The position numbers were made by a program, and so were the translations under genes. Below the pieces are notes generated by a model. It saw nothing but the letters and a program-made list of their open reading frames with translations, was not told the DNA's origin and ran no database searches. DNA of 64,000 nt from JALZUV01 sp964654855. Lineage in GTDB: Bacteria; Pseudomonadota; Alphaproteobacteria; Rickettsiales; JALZUV01. The DNA lies in contig CAZZJS010000009.1 of NCBI GenBank assembly GCA_964654855.1, positions 1 to 64,000 on the forward strand, read 5' to 3'. Below, one piece after another: positions 8,340 through 16,529 of this stretch (positions are counted from its first letter, which is position 1; each line of letters opens with the position of its first letter).

Positions 8340-9047
8340 TCAGTGCACTTCCCAGCGACTTACCGATTCTACATCGCTATCGCCCAGCATATTTTCTAGC
8401 TGTTGCATCCGTTGCTGAAGTGTTCGGATCTCCACATGCATCTCGCGAATCGATTTGATGAGCGGATCATCTTTACCCGCTGAAACGCAATAAGCGTCAA
8501 AAGTTTCACCTTCTTTTTGTTTGCGTGCCGCAACAGAATGCGCAGGTACTCCCACCATCACTGCTTCAGCCTCAACATCACGCACCACTACAGCATTTGA
8601 GCCAATACGTGCACCTGAGCCGATGGTAATAGGACCCAGAAGCTGTGCGCCTGCGCCTACGATCACACCATCTTCAATAATTGGATGGCGTTGTTTACCT
8701 TTTTCAGAACCATCAGGAGCTACGCCGCCAAGCGTCACATCGTGATAGAGCGTGACATCGTCACCAATAATCGCAGTTTCACCAATAACGGTTCCAAAAC
8801 CATGATCTACGAAAAAGCGCTCGCCAATTGTCGCTCCAGGATGGATTTCAATCGCGGTAAGTAGACGGCCAATATGTGAAACGAACCTTCCCAACAAAAA
8901 GAGCTTACTTTTCCAAAGCCAGTTAGATAGGCGATAAACCTGTAAAGCTTGAAAACCCGGATAGCAAAAAATCACCTCCAGTGTTGAACGTGCCGCAGGG
9001 TCACGATCAAAGATGACTTTAATATCTGATTTTAGTCGCTTAAGCAT
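8340..9047 (-). CDS. cysE: Serine O-acetyltransferase
   Basis: Makes O-acetylserine from serine and acetyl-CoA, the committed step of cysteine synthesis. The 235-residue protein has a short helical N-terminal part followed by left-handed beta-helix hexapeptide repeats from about residue 65 (DHGFGTVIGETAIIGDD, TLYHDVTLGG, GAGAQLLGPITIG) and the conserved VVGVPA-like VMVGVPAHS end of the helix. A ~50-residue tail follows. Being first in the same operon as iscR and the desulfurases links cysteine production with sulfur use for Fe-S clusters. Confidence 0.93.
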   Translation of the reverse strand: MLKRLKSDIKVIFDRDPAARSTLEVIFCYPGFQALQVYRLSNWLWKSKLFLLGRFVSHIGRLLTAIEIHPGATIGERFFVDHGFGTVIGETAIIGDDVTLYHDVTLGGVAPDGSEKGKQRHPIIEDGVIVGAGAQLLGPITIGSGARIGSNAVVVRDVEAEAVMVGVPAHSVAARKQKEGETFDAYCVSAGKDDPLIKSIREMHVEIRTLQQRMQQLENMLGDSDVESVSRWEVH

Positions 9048-9179
9048 TGCAAACCTATCTACTTTCCGTTAATTAACCCCCTTACTTTAGGAAGTCGTTG
9101 CGGCCATTTATCACAAAAACACGGTAAATCCCAGCAAAACCTTACTATTTTTATCAACTATTGGAGTGTATTCTCACCC

Positions 9180-9875
9180 ATGCCAGATATTATTATCCCC
9201 GGTCCTGAAGGACGTATTGAAGCTCGTTATCATCATGCTGAACAGCCCGGTGCTCCTATCGCAGTCGTACTTCACCCTCACCCGCTTTATGGCGGTACAA
9301 TGAACAATAAAATCGTTTACCATCTTTACCATGCCTTTGTGCGTCATGGTTTTTCGGTCATGCGTTTCAACTTCCGTGGAGTAGGTCGCTCTCAAGGCAC
9401 TTATGACGAAGGTATCGGCGAATTATCCGATGCGGCATCTGCGCTTGATTGGCTACAACAGCAAAACCCAGAAGCTTCGACTTGCTGGATTGGTGGCTTC
9501 TCATTCGGCTCATGGATTGCGATGCAGTTGCTTATGCGCCGCCCTGAGATTGAAGGCTTCCTCACGGTTGCCCCTCCAGCAAACTTGTATGATTTCTCAT
9601 TCTTAGCGCCATGCCCATCATCAGGTCTTATCATTCAAGGTAATCGCGATGAGATCGTCCCACATGAAGATGTGATTAAGCTGAAAGAAAAAATCATCAC
9701 GCAAAAAGGCCGCGTGGTTGATTATACAGAGGTTAATAATGCCGATCACTATTTCCGTAATCAGTTAGACGAGCTAAACAGCGTTGTTCACGAATATATG
9801 ACGGGCCGCCGCGCTGAGTTTACTGGCCGCCGCCAGCCGCCTGATAAGCGCCGCCGTCAATTACCTCGCGAATAA
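9180..9875 (+). CDS. Alpha/beta hydrolase, COG2945-like
   Basis: A 231-residue single-domain serine hydrolase. The oxyanion strand VVLHPHPLYGGTMNN (~29-43), FNFRGVGRSQG (~63-73), nucleophile elbow GGFSFGSW (Ser near 107), acid region QGNRDEIVPHED and catalytic His in NNADHYF are all visible. This small family is common in alphaproteobacteria but its substrate is not known to me. The C-terminal ~25 residues are very arginine-rich (RRAEFTGRRQPPDKRRRQ), perhaps a nucleic-acid or membrane-contact tail. It is monocistronic, followed by a clear terminator. Confidence 0.85.
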   Translation: MPDIIIPGPEGRIEARYHHAEQPGAPIAVVLHPHPLYGGTMNNKIVYHLYHAFVRHGFSVMRFNFRGVGRSQGTYDEGIGELSDAASALDWLQQQNPEASTCWIGGFSFGSWIAMQLLMRRPEIEGFLTVAPPANLYDFSFLAPCPSSGLIIQGNRDEIVPHEDVIKLKEKIITQKGRVVDYTEVNNADHYFRNQLDELNSVVHEYMTGRRAEFTGRRQPPDKRRRQLPRE

Positions 9876-9882
9876 AATGAAG

Positions 9883-9908
9883 AAGGCCGGCATATGCTGG
9901 CCTTTTTT
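9883..9908 (+). terminator. Rho-independent terminator after the hydrolase gene
   Basis: AAGGCCGGC-ATAT-GCTGGCCTT forms a 9-bp stem with one G-T pair and a 4-base loop, followed by a run of six T. It separates this gene from the convergent anmK. Confidence 0.85.
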
Positions 9909-9913
9909 ATGAC

Positions 9914-10984
9914 TTACGAAATAAAATAAACCGCACCACCACTGACTGGGCGCTCTGCTCCCGTTGTTTCAGGGAAAGTGAGTGGTTTACGTTGCAAGGC
10001 ACGCGCAGCAAAATAAGCAAAGGCTTGGGCTTCAAGCCCATCATTATCCCAGCCAAGTTCACTGGCTAAAACGACATTGCCGCAATGTTTACGGAGCTTC
10101 CCAACGAGTGTTTTATTATGGCACCCTCCGCCACAGAATATCCACTGCTTCGGCTTATCAGGAAAATATTGCGATGAAAGAGCGATACTACGCGCGGTAA
10201 AGGCAGTGAGTGTTGCTGCACCATCTTCTAACGATAAATGCTCAATAGGCGAAAGCGAGAAAGCATTACGGTCTAGCGATTTCGGATAAGGTTGCCCAAA
10301 ATAAGGATGACTTAGATAATAATCTAACATTGATTCATCAACCTTACCTTTTGCAGCAAAAGCACCACTCTCATCGCATTGCATATCGTCGCGATGTTGC
10401 TTCACCCAATCATTAAGCAGCACATTACCCGGCCCTGTATCAAACGCGCTAATACGGCCATCTTCGCTAAGCCAACTGATATTCGCAATTCCACCAATAT
10501 TAATGACTGCTAGCGGCTTGGGTAGTTCCTTCGCCAATGCGGCATGAAAAAGCGGCACAAGTGGAGCGCCCTGCCCACCTGCGGCAATATCAGCACTCCT
10601 AAAATCATTTACGACTGTAATGCCTGTTTTCTCAGCAAGGAGTGCACCGTTACCAATTTGGATGGAAACACCATCCGCAGGGCGATGGTCAATCGTCTGC
10701 CCATGAAAGCCTATGACTTCCACTTTCTCATCAAAATCGGCGATAAGTTTATTCACCGCTTCAGCATGCAACAAGGTAATATCACGTTCTAACACGCCTC
10801 TATCGGGTGATTCACGGTAAACCCCACGATGCAAACGCTGTTGCATTTCGGGCGTATATGGCAACGTTAAAGACGGACCTTGCTCCAACACAGACTCGCC
10901 ATCAGTCAGAATCGCCGCCACGTCAATTCCGTCTAGCGAGCTGCCACTCATTAACCCAATGGCCCAAATTGGCGTATCGTTCAT
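9914..10984 (-). CDS. anmK: Anhydro-N-acetylmuramic acid kinase
   Basis: Phosphorylates and opens 1,6-anhydro-MurNAc from peptidoglycan turnover to MurNAc-6-phosphate for recycling. The product (356 residues from the chosen start) begins IWAIGLMSGSSLDGIDVA, the family's N-terminal phosphate-binding signature, and contains FHGQTIDHRP, VVNDFRSADIAAGGQGAPLVP and INIGGIANIS. I chose the ATG at 10984 because AGGAGGAG precedes it by eight bases. The open frame extends further upstream, but that extension overlaps the divergent tyrS and lacks family similarity. Confidence 0.93.
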   Translation of the reverse strand: MNDTPIWAIGLMSGSSLDGIDVAAILTDGESVLEQGPSLTLPYTPEMQQRLHRGVYRESPDRGVLERDITLLHAEAVNKLIADFDEKVEVIGFHGQTIDHRPADGVSIQIGNGALLAEKTGITVVNDFRSADIAAGGQGAPLVPLFHAALAKELPKPLAVINIGGIANISWLSEDGRISAFDTGPGNVLLNDWVKQHRDDMQCDESGAFAAKGKVDESMLDYYLSHPYFGQPYPKSLDRNAFSLSPIEHLSLEDGAATLTAFTARSIALSSQYFPDKPKQWIFCGGGCHNKTLVGKLRKHCGNVVLASELGWDNDGLEAQAFAYFAARALQRKPLTFPETTGAERPVSGGAVYFIS

Positions 10985-11020
10985 ATTGCAATCTCCTCCT
11001 ACCTGAGTACAACAGAGGCT

Positions 11021-12292
11021 ATGACATTCCAATCCAAATTCTTGAAGACCCTCGCTGAACGCGGCTTTATTCATCAACAAACCGATGAAAGTGGCCTTGA
11101 TGCCTATTTGGCCGAACATGAAAAGAATGGCACAAGCGGCGTCTGCTATATTGGCTTCGATTGCACAGCCAACAGCCTGCATGTAGGCAGCTTGCTACAA
11201 ATTATGACACTACGTTGGTTCCAGCAATGCGGCCATAAGCCGATTGTCCTACTGGGCGGCGGCACCACCAAGATTGGCGATCCATCCGGTAAAGACGAAT
11301 CCCGCAAGCTACTCGATGATGCGGCGATTGAGGCGAATAAACAAGGCATTCGTCAAAATTTTGAAAGCTTTATTGATTTCGATAATGCAGAACTCGTCGA
11401 TAATGCGGAATGGATTGATACGCTAAACTATCCGAACTTCCTGCGTGAAGTGGGCCGGCACTTTTCCGTCAACCGTATGCTCAGCATGGATAGTGTAAAA
11501 CTCCGTTTGGAGCGTGAGCAAAATTTAAGTTTCTTGGAATTCAATTATATGGTTTTCCAAGCTTATGACTTCACTGTGCTCGCCGATAAATATGATTGTC
11601 GCCTACAAATTGGCGGCTCTGACCAATGGGGAAATATTACGCAGGGTACAGATTTAAACCGTCACACCAGTTCCGCTAAAGGCGAAGATACGACCAAGCT
11701 CTTCGGCCTCACCACCCCGCTCATCACCACTTCATCCGGTGCAAAGATGGGTAAAACGGCAGATGGTGCGGTTTGGCTAAATGCGGAAATGCTCTCGCCT
11801 TATGATTACTGGCAGTTCTGGCGCAATACTGAGGATGCAGATGTAGGTCGTTTCCTCAAATTCTTCACTGATATGGATATGGCAGAAATTGCCAAACTCG
11901 AAGCCATGCAAGGTGCGGAGATTAACGAAGCCAAGAAGATACTCGCCAATGCAGCTACAGCTCTCTTACATGGTGAAGAGGCCGCTAAACTTGCTGCGGA
12001 AACAGCTCAGAAAACCTTTGAGCAAGGCACGGTCGGTGATGATTTACCAGAATTTACGGTAAGTGCCTCTGAATTAGCCGAGGGCATCCCCGCTTTCAAA
12101 TTATGGCAAATGGCAGGGTTGGCATCATCGGGCAAAGAGGCACGTCGTTTAATTCAAGGCGGTGGCGCTAAATTGAATGATGAAAAGGTCGAGAATGAAA
12201 TGTTCGCGGTAACGGATTCAGCCATTACGGGTGAAGGTTATGCGAAACTCTCCGCTGGTAAAAAGAAACATGCGATTTTACGGATCGCCTAA
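11021..12292 (+). CDS. tyrS: Tyrosyl-tRNA synthetase
   Basis: A 423-residue class I synthetase charging tRNA-Tyr. The HIGH-like element is HVGSLLQ (~54-60), tyrosine pocket residues are in YMVFQAYDF and QIGGSDQWGNI, the KMSKS-like loop is AKMGKT (~242), and an S4 RNA-binding domain ends the protein (SSGKEARRLIQGGGAKLND). Length matches the bacterial TyrRS I type. The start ATG follows AGAGG with unusually short spacing. Its stop is two bases from that of the convergent M48 protease gene. Confidence 0.95.
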   Translation: MTFQSKFLKTLAERGFIHQQTDESGLDAYLAEHEKNGTSGVCYIGFDCTANSLHVGSLLQIMTLRWFQQCGHKPIVLLGGGTTKIGDPSGKDESRKLLDDAAIEANKQGIRQNFESFIDFDNAELVDNAEWIDTLNYPNFLREVGRHFSVNRMLSMDSVKLRLEREQNLSFLEFNYMVFQAYDFTVLADKYDCRLQIGGSDQWGNITQGTDLNRHTSSAKGEDTTKLFGLTTPLITTSSGAKMGKTADGAVWLNAEMLSPYDYWQFWRNTEDADVGRFLKFFTDMDMAEIAKLEAMQGAEINEAKKILANAATALLHGEEAAKLAAETAQKTFEQGTVGDDLPEFTVSASELAEGIPAFKLWQMAGLASSGKEARRLIQGGGAKLNDEKVENEMFAVTDSAITGEGYAKLSAGKKKHAILRIA

Positions 12293-12294
12293 AC

Positions 12295-13191
12295 TTAAGC
12301 GCGCTGGTTTTCTACTTTAAGCTTTTCTTCTGCCTCACGCATATTAATCACCTGCGCACGATGACCGCCTTCGCTTTTATTTAATTGGCTATGGTGCATT
12401 CCACGCTGCTTTTGTTCTATTTCAATTTGTTTCATTTGAGCATAACGTTCTTCCATAGTCGGGTGAGTACTGTAAAGCCCATGCGCTTTTGTATGCGCTG
12501 CTGGTAATGGTAAATTGCCATCCGTGTGTGGAATTTCCATCGAGGTTGGTGTTAAAGCATCCGGATAGTTTTCAAGCTTCTTTAGCGCACTCGCCATCTT
12601 CTCAGGCTTTCGTGTGATCCAAGCCGCTTCTCTATCCGCTTTCAGCTCTTGATAGCGTTGTCTCGCATGTAATGGAATGCTCGTTGCTTTGTTAAATGCC
12701 CATGCTGCACCACCAAATGTAAGTGCATTAACGATAGGGTTTTGTAAAGGCTTCCAGATATGCTTCATCACTTTATGAGTCGCAAGCGTAGCAAGCCCAG
12801 CCGTAACGGCATAATACCCTAGCGTAACCATCATATCGGTTTTGCTATGTTTTTGATGTGATATCTCATGCGCCAGAATCACTTCGCGCTCATCTTTATC
12901 CAAACGTTTGAGCAACCCTGTTGAGATAACAATCGTACCTGTATGCACAAAAGCAGCATTAGGAACATCTTGTTCGTAAAGCACGACCTTTGGCTGATTA
13001 GGCATTTTCTCTAAATGATAAATTTTCTGTACTTGCGCCAATAACTCGCTGTCTTTTTCTTGAGTTGCTACGCGATAGCTACGTGCTCCAAGCGCCTGTA
13101 AGCCCATTTTCTCCCAATAGCCGACACTATCATTATGCGGAGAAACCGCATGCGATAAGGCGCCGAGCGCAGAATAGAGCTTTGACATCAT
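12295..13191 (-). CDS. M48-family zinc metalloprotease
   Basis: A 298-residue protein with the HExxH zinc site HEISH (residues ~128-132) and the third-ligand glutamate in YQELKADREA. A hydrophobic stretch follows the site (TLGYYAVTAGLATLA), and STHPTMEERYAQM near the C-terminus is typical of this family. M48 proteases of the HtpX/Oma1 type handle membrane or periplasmic protein quality control. There is no signal peptide at the N-terminus, so membrane attachment would rely on the internal segments. The C-terminal ~45 residues are charged and may be a tail specific to this lineage. Confidence 0.85.
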   Translation of the reverse strand: MMSKLYSALGALSHAVSPHNDSVGYWEKMGLQALGARSYRVATQEKDSELLAQVQKIYHLEKMPNQPKVVLYEQDVPNAAFVHTGTIVISTGLLKRLDKDEREVILAHEISHQKHSKTDMMVTLGYYAVTAGLATLATHKVMKHIWKPLQNPIVNALTFGGAAWAFNKATSIPLHARQRYQELKADREAAWITRKPEKMASALKKLENYPDALTPTSMEIPHTDGNLPLPAAHTKAHGLYSTHPTMEERYAQMKQIEIEQKQRGMHHSQLNKSEGGHRAQVINMREAEEKLKVENQRA

Positions 13192-13253
13192 GCCATAAAG
13201 CTACAGCAACACTGTTACAGCTTCATGACGAAACAACAGAAAATACTGATAAT

Positions 13254-16200
13254 TCAACGCCTTTTGCGCATAAAGGAGCCTTTTTTCCTCCGACTGGGGA
13301 AATAATCTCTTTTTTCTGGATCTTCAGCAGATTCCTCTGATTTGCTTGCCTCAGAAGCCTCTTTCTCTTCTTTTGCTTCTTGTGATGCCTGAGCTTCCAT
13401 CGTTTTTACGTCATCTTCGACTTGCTTTAATGCATCTTCAGCGGTTTTTGCGTTCTCTTTATCTTCTTTGCTAGAAGGTGTAAAAATGTCAAAGAAGCCT
13501 CGCAAGAACCCTGGCGTTAGAGCTGAGAGTGGGTTCACTCTAATTTTAGGGTCTTCGCTTTTGCCTTTCATGCTATAATTCACAGCTACTAGCCCTTCTC
13601 CTCCGGTCAAAGCTTTATACACATTGCCGATTAAAGGAATCCCACCGAGCACTGTATCTAACAGCTTTGCCGGAATAACGGCGCCATCAACCTTTAGCGT
13701 GTCAGGTTTTATATCAAGCGAGCCATCTGCAGTAATACCAACCGAAGGCCCTACTGCGCGAGCGTCTGTGATAATTAATTTTTGTGTATCATACTGGAAT
13801 GGCACGACCATTTTTTGAAAACTCAAACCACCACCTGACATGGCATCCAATATGCCGGTAAAGGTTGCCACGGTAAGTAGTTTTGCCAAAACTGGGATAC
13901 CTTTTACATTGAAGTTATCGAGTGTTAGGCGCCCTGCCATTGGGCGGTTAGGGAGTTCATCTTGATAAACTGCATTAAGGCTTAAAGCCCCATTTCGCAT
14001 ATCCCCGAACAAACCAGTAATTCGCAAAATACGGCCTAAATCGGGTGTACTAGCAGAGAAGTTACGTTTCCCGCCGACTGAGCCTATTTTTGCCTTAAAA
14101 GGAGTGTCACCCGTACGAGTATTCAGAGAGAAACTCTGGCAGCGCTTCTTCTTACATTCAGCCTTAAATATAGTTCCTTCTAAAGTTCTTTCTTTTTCGA
14201 ACCGAACAACATCGAGGGCAATATCTAACTTCACATCAGGAATACGGGTTAAACGCTGAAAGGCAGATTCAGGCGAACCTTGCTTTACCTTTTCATTATC
14301 CATAAACGGCTCAAGATCTAACATCGCTCCTTTTACGTTTAAATGATGCGCACCTGCCTTACGCACATAATTGCCGGTAAGGCTTGTCCTACCAAACTTC
14401 AGGCAGTTAATTTTACTTCTTAAAACTGTTCCCGTCTTTTGGCTGACATCTAACGAACCTGAGAAGTTAAGCTGCGGGTCATTGACTAAAAGAGAGGATA
14501 AAATGACACGACCATTACGAGTAGTTCCACTAGCTTTTATACTACCGTTTTGACCGGCTTTCTTGCGTAAGTGTAAATCAGGTATAGAATATCCCATTTG
14601 GTTCGTATCTGCATTGAGTGAAATTTTAGACTTCTTGCCCTGCCCTTTTACCCAATCCAGCTCTAAATCAACTGCACCAGATAAATATTGATTCACTTCT
14701 TTGGAGGCTAAACCTACAATAGATACAGGCAGATAACCTGAATAGTGATAATCTTCGGTCTCTTCATTTATCGTAATTTCAGTATCAAATGGTTGCAGGT
14801 TAAATTTTCCACTTGCTGAAAGCTCAACACCGCTATTATCTGCTTTAATCTTCCCGTTAAAATTCGAAAGATCTGCACCTTTTGCCAGCCCTACATAAGA
14901 AATTTTTTGTAAATCGCCTTTTAGGTGGAAATCCACTTCATCTTCAACTGGCGCGACTTGGTCAATTACTTCCATGGAAAGCACACCTTGTAATCGACCT
15001 TTCAACTTATTGGGATCAAGAGGAAGAGAAGGTGGAGGTTTGTAGGGTGTGGATTTCATAAATGTTAGCACATCACCTATTTGTGCCGTTAGCGGAACAT
15101 CTATCAAAATTTTCACATTAGGAACTAATATATTGGGAATACGCACCCTAGCTATTGGATAAGCACTGAGTGAGTGAAGCTTTGTATCACGCAACATCTT
15201 TACCGAATCAATTTCAGCTAAAAGAGTTTGCCCGGCAAATATCACACGACCATTGGCGTTTTTCACTTTCGGAAAACCCTCGACACACTCAATGATCGAG
15301 TCTTCAATATGCAACACTGCATAAATGCTGTCTTTGGGCAGCATCTCTTGTTCCAAGTCTTCTGGTTTTAAATTGATATTGAATTCTGCTTTTTTAACGG
15401 TTGCTTGATGAATGCTCGTTCTAATCCAACGATACGCATCTTTGCCGACACCTTGTGGCCAATTTTTCTTTAAAAATGGAAGATCAAATTCACCTAATGT
15501 GCCACGCGCAAGAAAGCTCGGCTGATCAAGAGTGCCTCCTACTTCTCCTTTTATTTTAAAATCAGCTAATGCTTGACTCTTGAGATTAAAGTTCAGTTTA
15601 TGGATGGTATTTGGAAATTGAATTTCAGACGTAATTTTCCCTGAAAGCGGCACTTTTCCTCTCGCTAATTTTGCTAATTCGTGACTTGCTTTGGCAAACT
15701 GTGACAAAGTAACTTGATGTACATTTACGTCGGTTTTTAATCGCTTATCATCATGCGCATAGTGAAAGCTTGATTGCAGCAATGCAGGTTGATTTCGTTC
15801 ATTTTGATAAGAAGTAGAAATACTTCCGCTTACTTCTTCTGATAGTAAAACGGAGTCAATATGTGCCGAGAAAGTAGGCAACTTAAGTGCAAACCCCGTA
15901 AGTTCACTTTTATATTCCATCGAGGCATTCGAGATATTAATTCGCCCAATACCCAAACCAAAAAGGTGCTCAAGGCTAAACTCATCTTTTCCTTTGGCCT
16001 CTGTTGGCTTTTTCTTTGCAGCAAAAAAGAGGGAATCTAAACGCGTTGGCGCTGCTTGTTCGCGCGTATCTAGGTAAAACACGCCCTGCTTATCTTGCAA
16101 AATCGCAAAATCGGCACCTAAAATTTCAACGATACTAGGAACAAACTTTCCCTGTAACATCCCCCAGAAGCTTGGGGATATTTTTAGCTCAGGAATATTG

Positions 16201-16481
16201 ATGAGAGCTTCCCCTTCTGGATTTTTGAGCTTGAAAGATTTGATCGAAAGCAAAAGGGGGGCTTCAAATCCTTCATTTTTCAGAACGACTTTATCAAATT
16301 GCAGATCATATCCCGCCTTGGCGAAATCAAGATCAAACTCTTCCATCAAAACGGGCACATGGGCCGTCATATCGCGCGGCATCCAGCTAATCCAAGCATA
16401 CAGACCGATCACAACACCCAGCACTAATGCTAAAATAATGGCAAAAGTAGTGTCTAACCAATTGAAGGTTTGTTTAAGCAT
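13254..16481 (-). CDS. YhdP/AsmA-like large envelope protein
   Basis: A 1075-residue protein with an N-terminal membrane anchor (residues ~11-32, AIILALVLGVVIGLYAW) and a very long repetitive beta-rich body of the DUF3971/AsmA C-terminal type. The most conserved stretch is about 840-990 (NAVYQDELPNRPMAGRLTLDNFNVKG, LTVATFTGILDAMSGGGLSF, GSLDIKPDTLKVDGAVIPA). AsmA/YhdP proteins are thought to bridge the inner and outer membranes and carry phospholipids. The C-terminus is a charged low-complexity tail of Glu/Ala/Ser ending in RRKKGSFMRKRR. It is divergent from glnE with 48 bases between. The specific AsmA subfamily is uncertain. Confidence 0.8.
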   Translation of the reverse strand: MLKQTFNWLDTTFAIILALVLGVVIGLYAWISWMPRDMTAHVPVLMEEFDLDFAKAGYDLQFDKVVLKNEGFEAPLLLSIKSFKLKNPEGEALINIPELKISPSFWGMLQGKFVPSIVEILGADFAILQDKQGVFYLDTREQAAPTRLDSLFFAAKKKPTEAKGKDEFSLEHLFGLGIGRINISNASMEYKSELTGFALKLPTFSAHIDSVLLSEEVSGSISTSYQNERNQPALLQSSFHYAHDDKRLKTDVNVHQVTLSQFAKASHELAKLARGKVPLSGKITSEIQFPNTIHKLNFNLKSQALADFKIKGEVGGTLDQPSFLARGTLGEFDLPFLKKNWPQGVGKDAYRWIRTSIHQATVKKAEFNINLKPEDLEQEMLPKDSIYAVLHIEDSIIECVEGFPKVKNANGRVIFAGQTLLAEIDSVKMLRDTKLHSLSAYPIARVRIPNILVPNVKILIDVPLTAQIGDVLTFMKSTPYKPPPSLPLDPNKLKGRLQGVLSMEVIDQVAPVEDEVDFHLKGDLQKISYVGLAKGADLSNFNGKIKADNSGVELSASGKFNLQPFDTEITINEETEDYHYSGYLPVSIVGLASKEVNQYLSGAVDLELDWVKGQGKKSKISLNADTNQMGYSIPDLHLRKKAGQNGSIKASGTTRNGRVILSSLLVNDPQLNFSGSLDVSQKTGTVLRSKINCLKFGRTSLTGNYVRKAGAHHLNVKGAMLDLEPFMDNEKVKQGSPESAFQRLTRIPDVKLDIALDVVRFEKERTLEGTIFKAECKKKRCQSFSLNTRTGDTPFKAKIGSVGGKRNFSASTPDLGRILRITGLFGDMRNGALSLNAVYQDELPNRPMAGRLTLDNFNVKGIPVLAKLLTVATFTGILDAMSGGGLSFQKMVVPFQYDTQKLIITDARAVGPSVGITADGSLDIKPDTLKVDGAVIPAKLLDTVLGGIPLIGNVYKALTGGEGLVAVNYSMKGKSEDPKIRVNPLSALTPGFLRGFFDIFTPSSKEDKENAKTAEDALKQVEDDVKTMEAQASQEAKEEKEASEASKSEESAEDPEKRDYFPSRRKKGSFMRKRR

Positions 16482-16529
16482 TGAAATTCGCTAGATTACC
16501 TCAAGTTTTACAAAGACCGCTATATTGTC

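Noticed and set aside
9048..9179. Second IscR-like site before cysE (GACTTCCTAAAGTAAGG on the minus strand)
   Set aside because: GACT and AGT are six bases apart instead of five and the outer bases do not match, so I do not call it.
10985..11182. Upstream extension of anmK to 11182
   Set aside because: It overlaps tyrS, has no family similarity and lacks a Shine-Dalgarno; the ATG at 10984 has AGGAGGAG.
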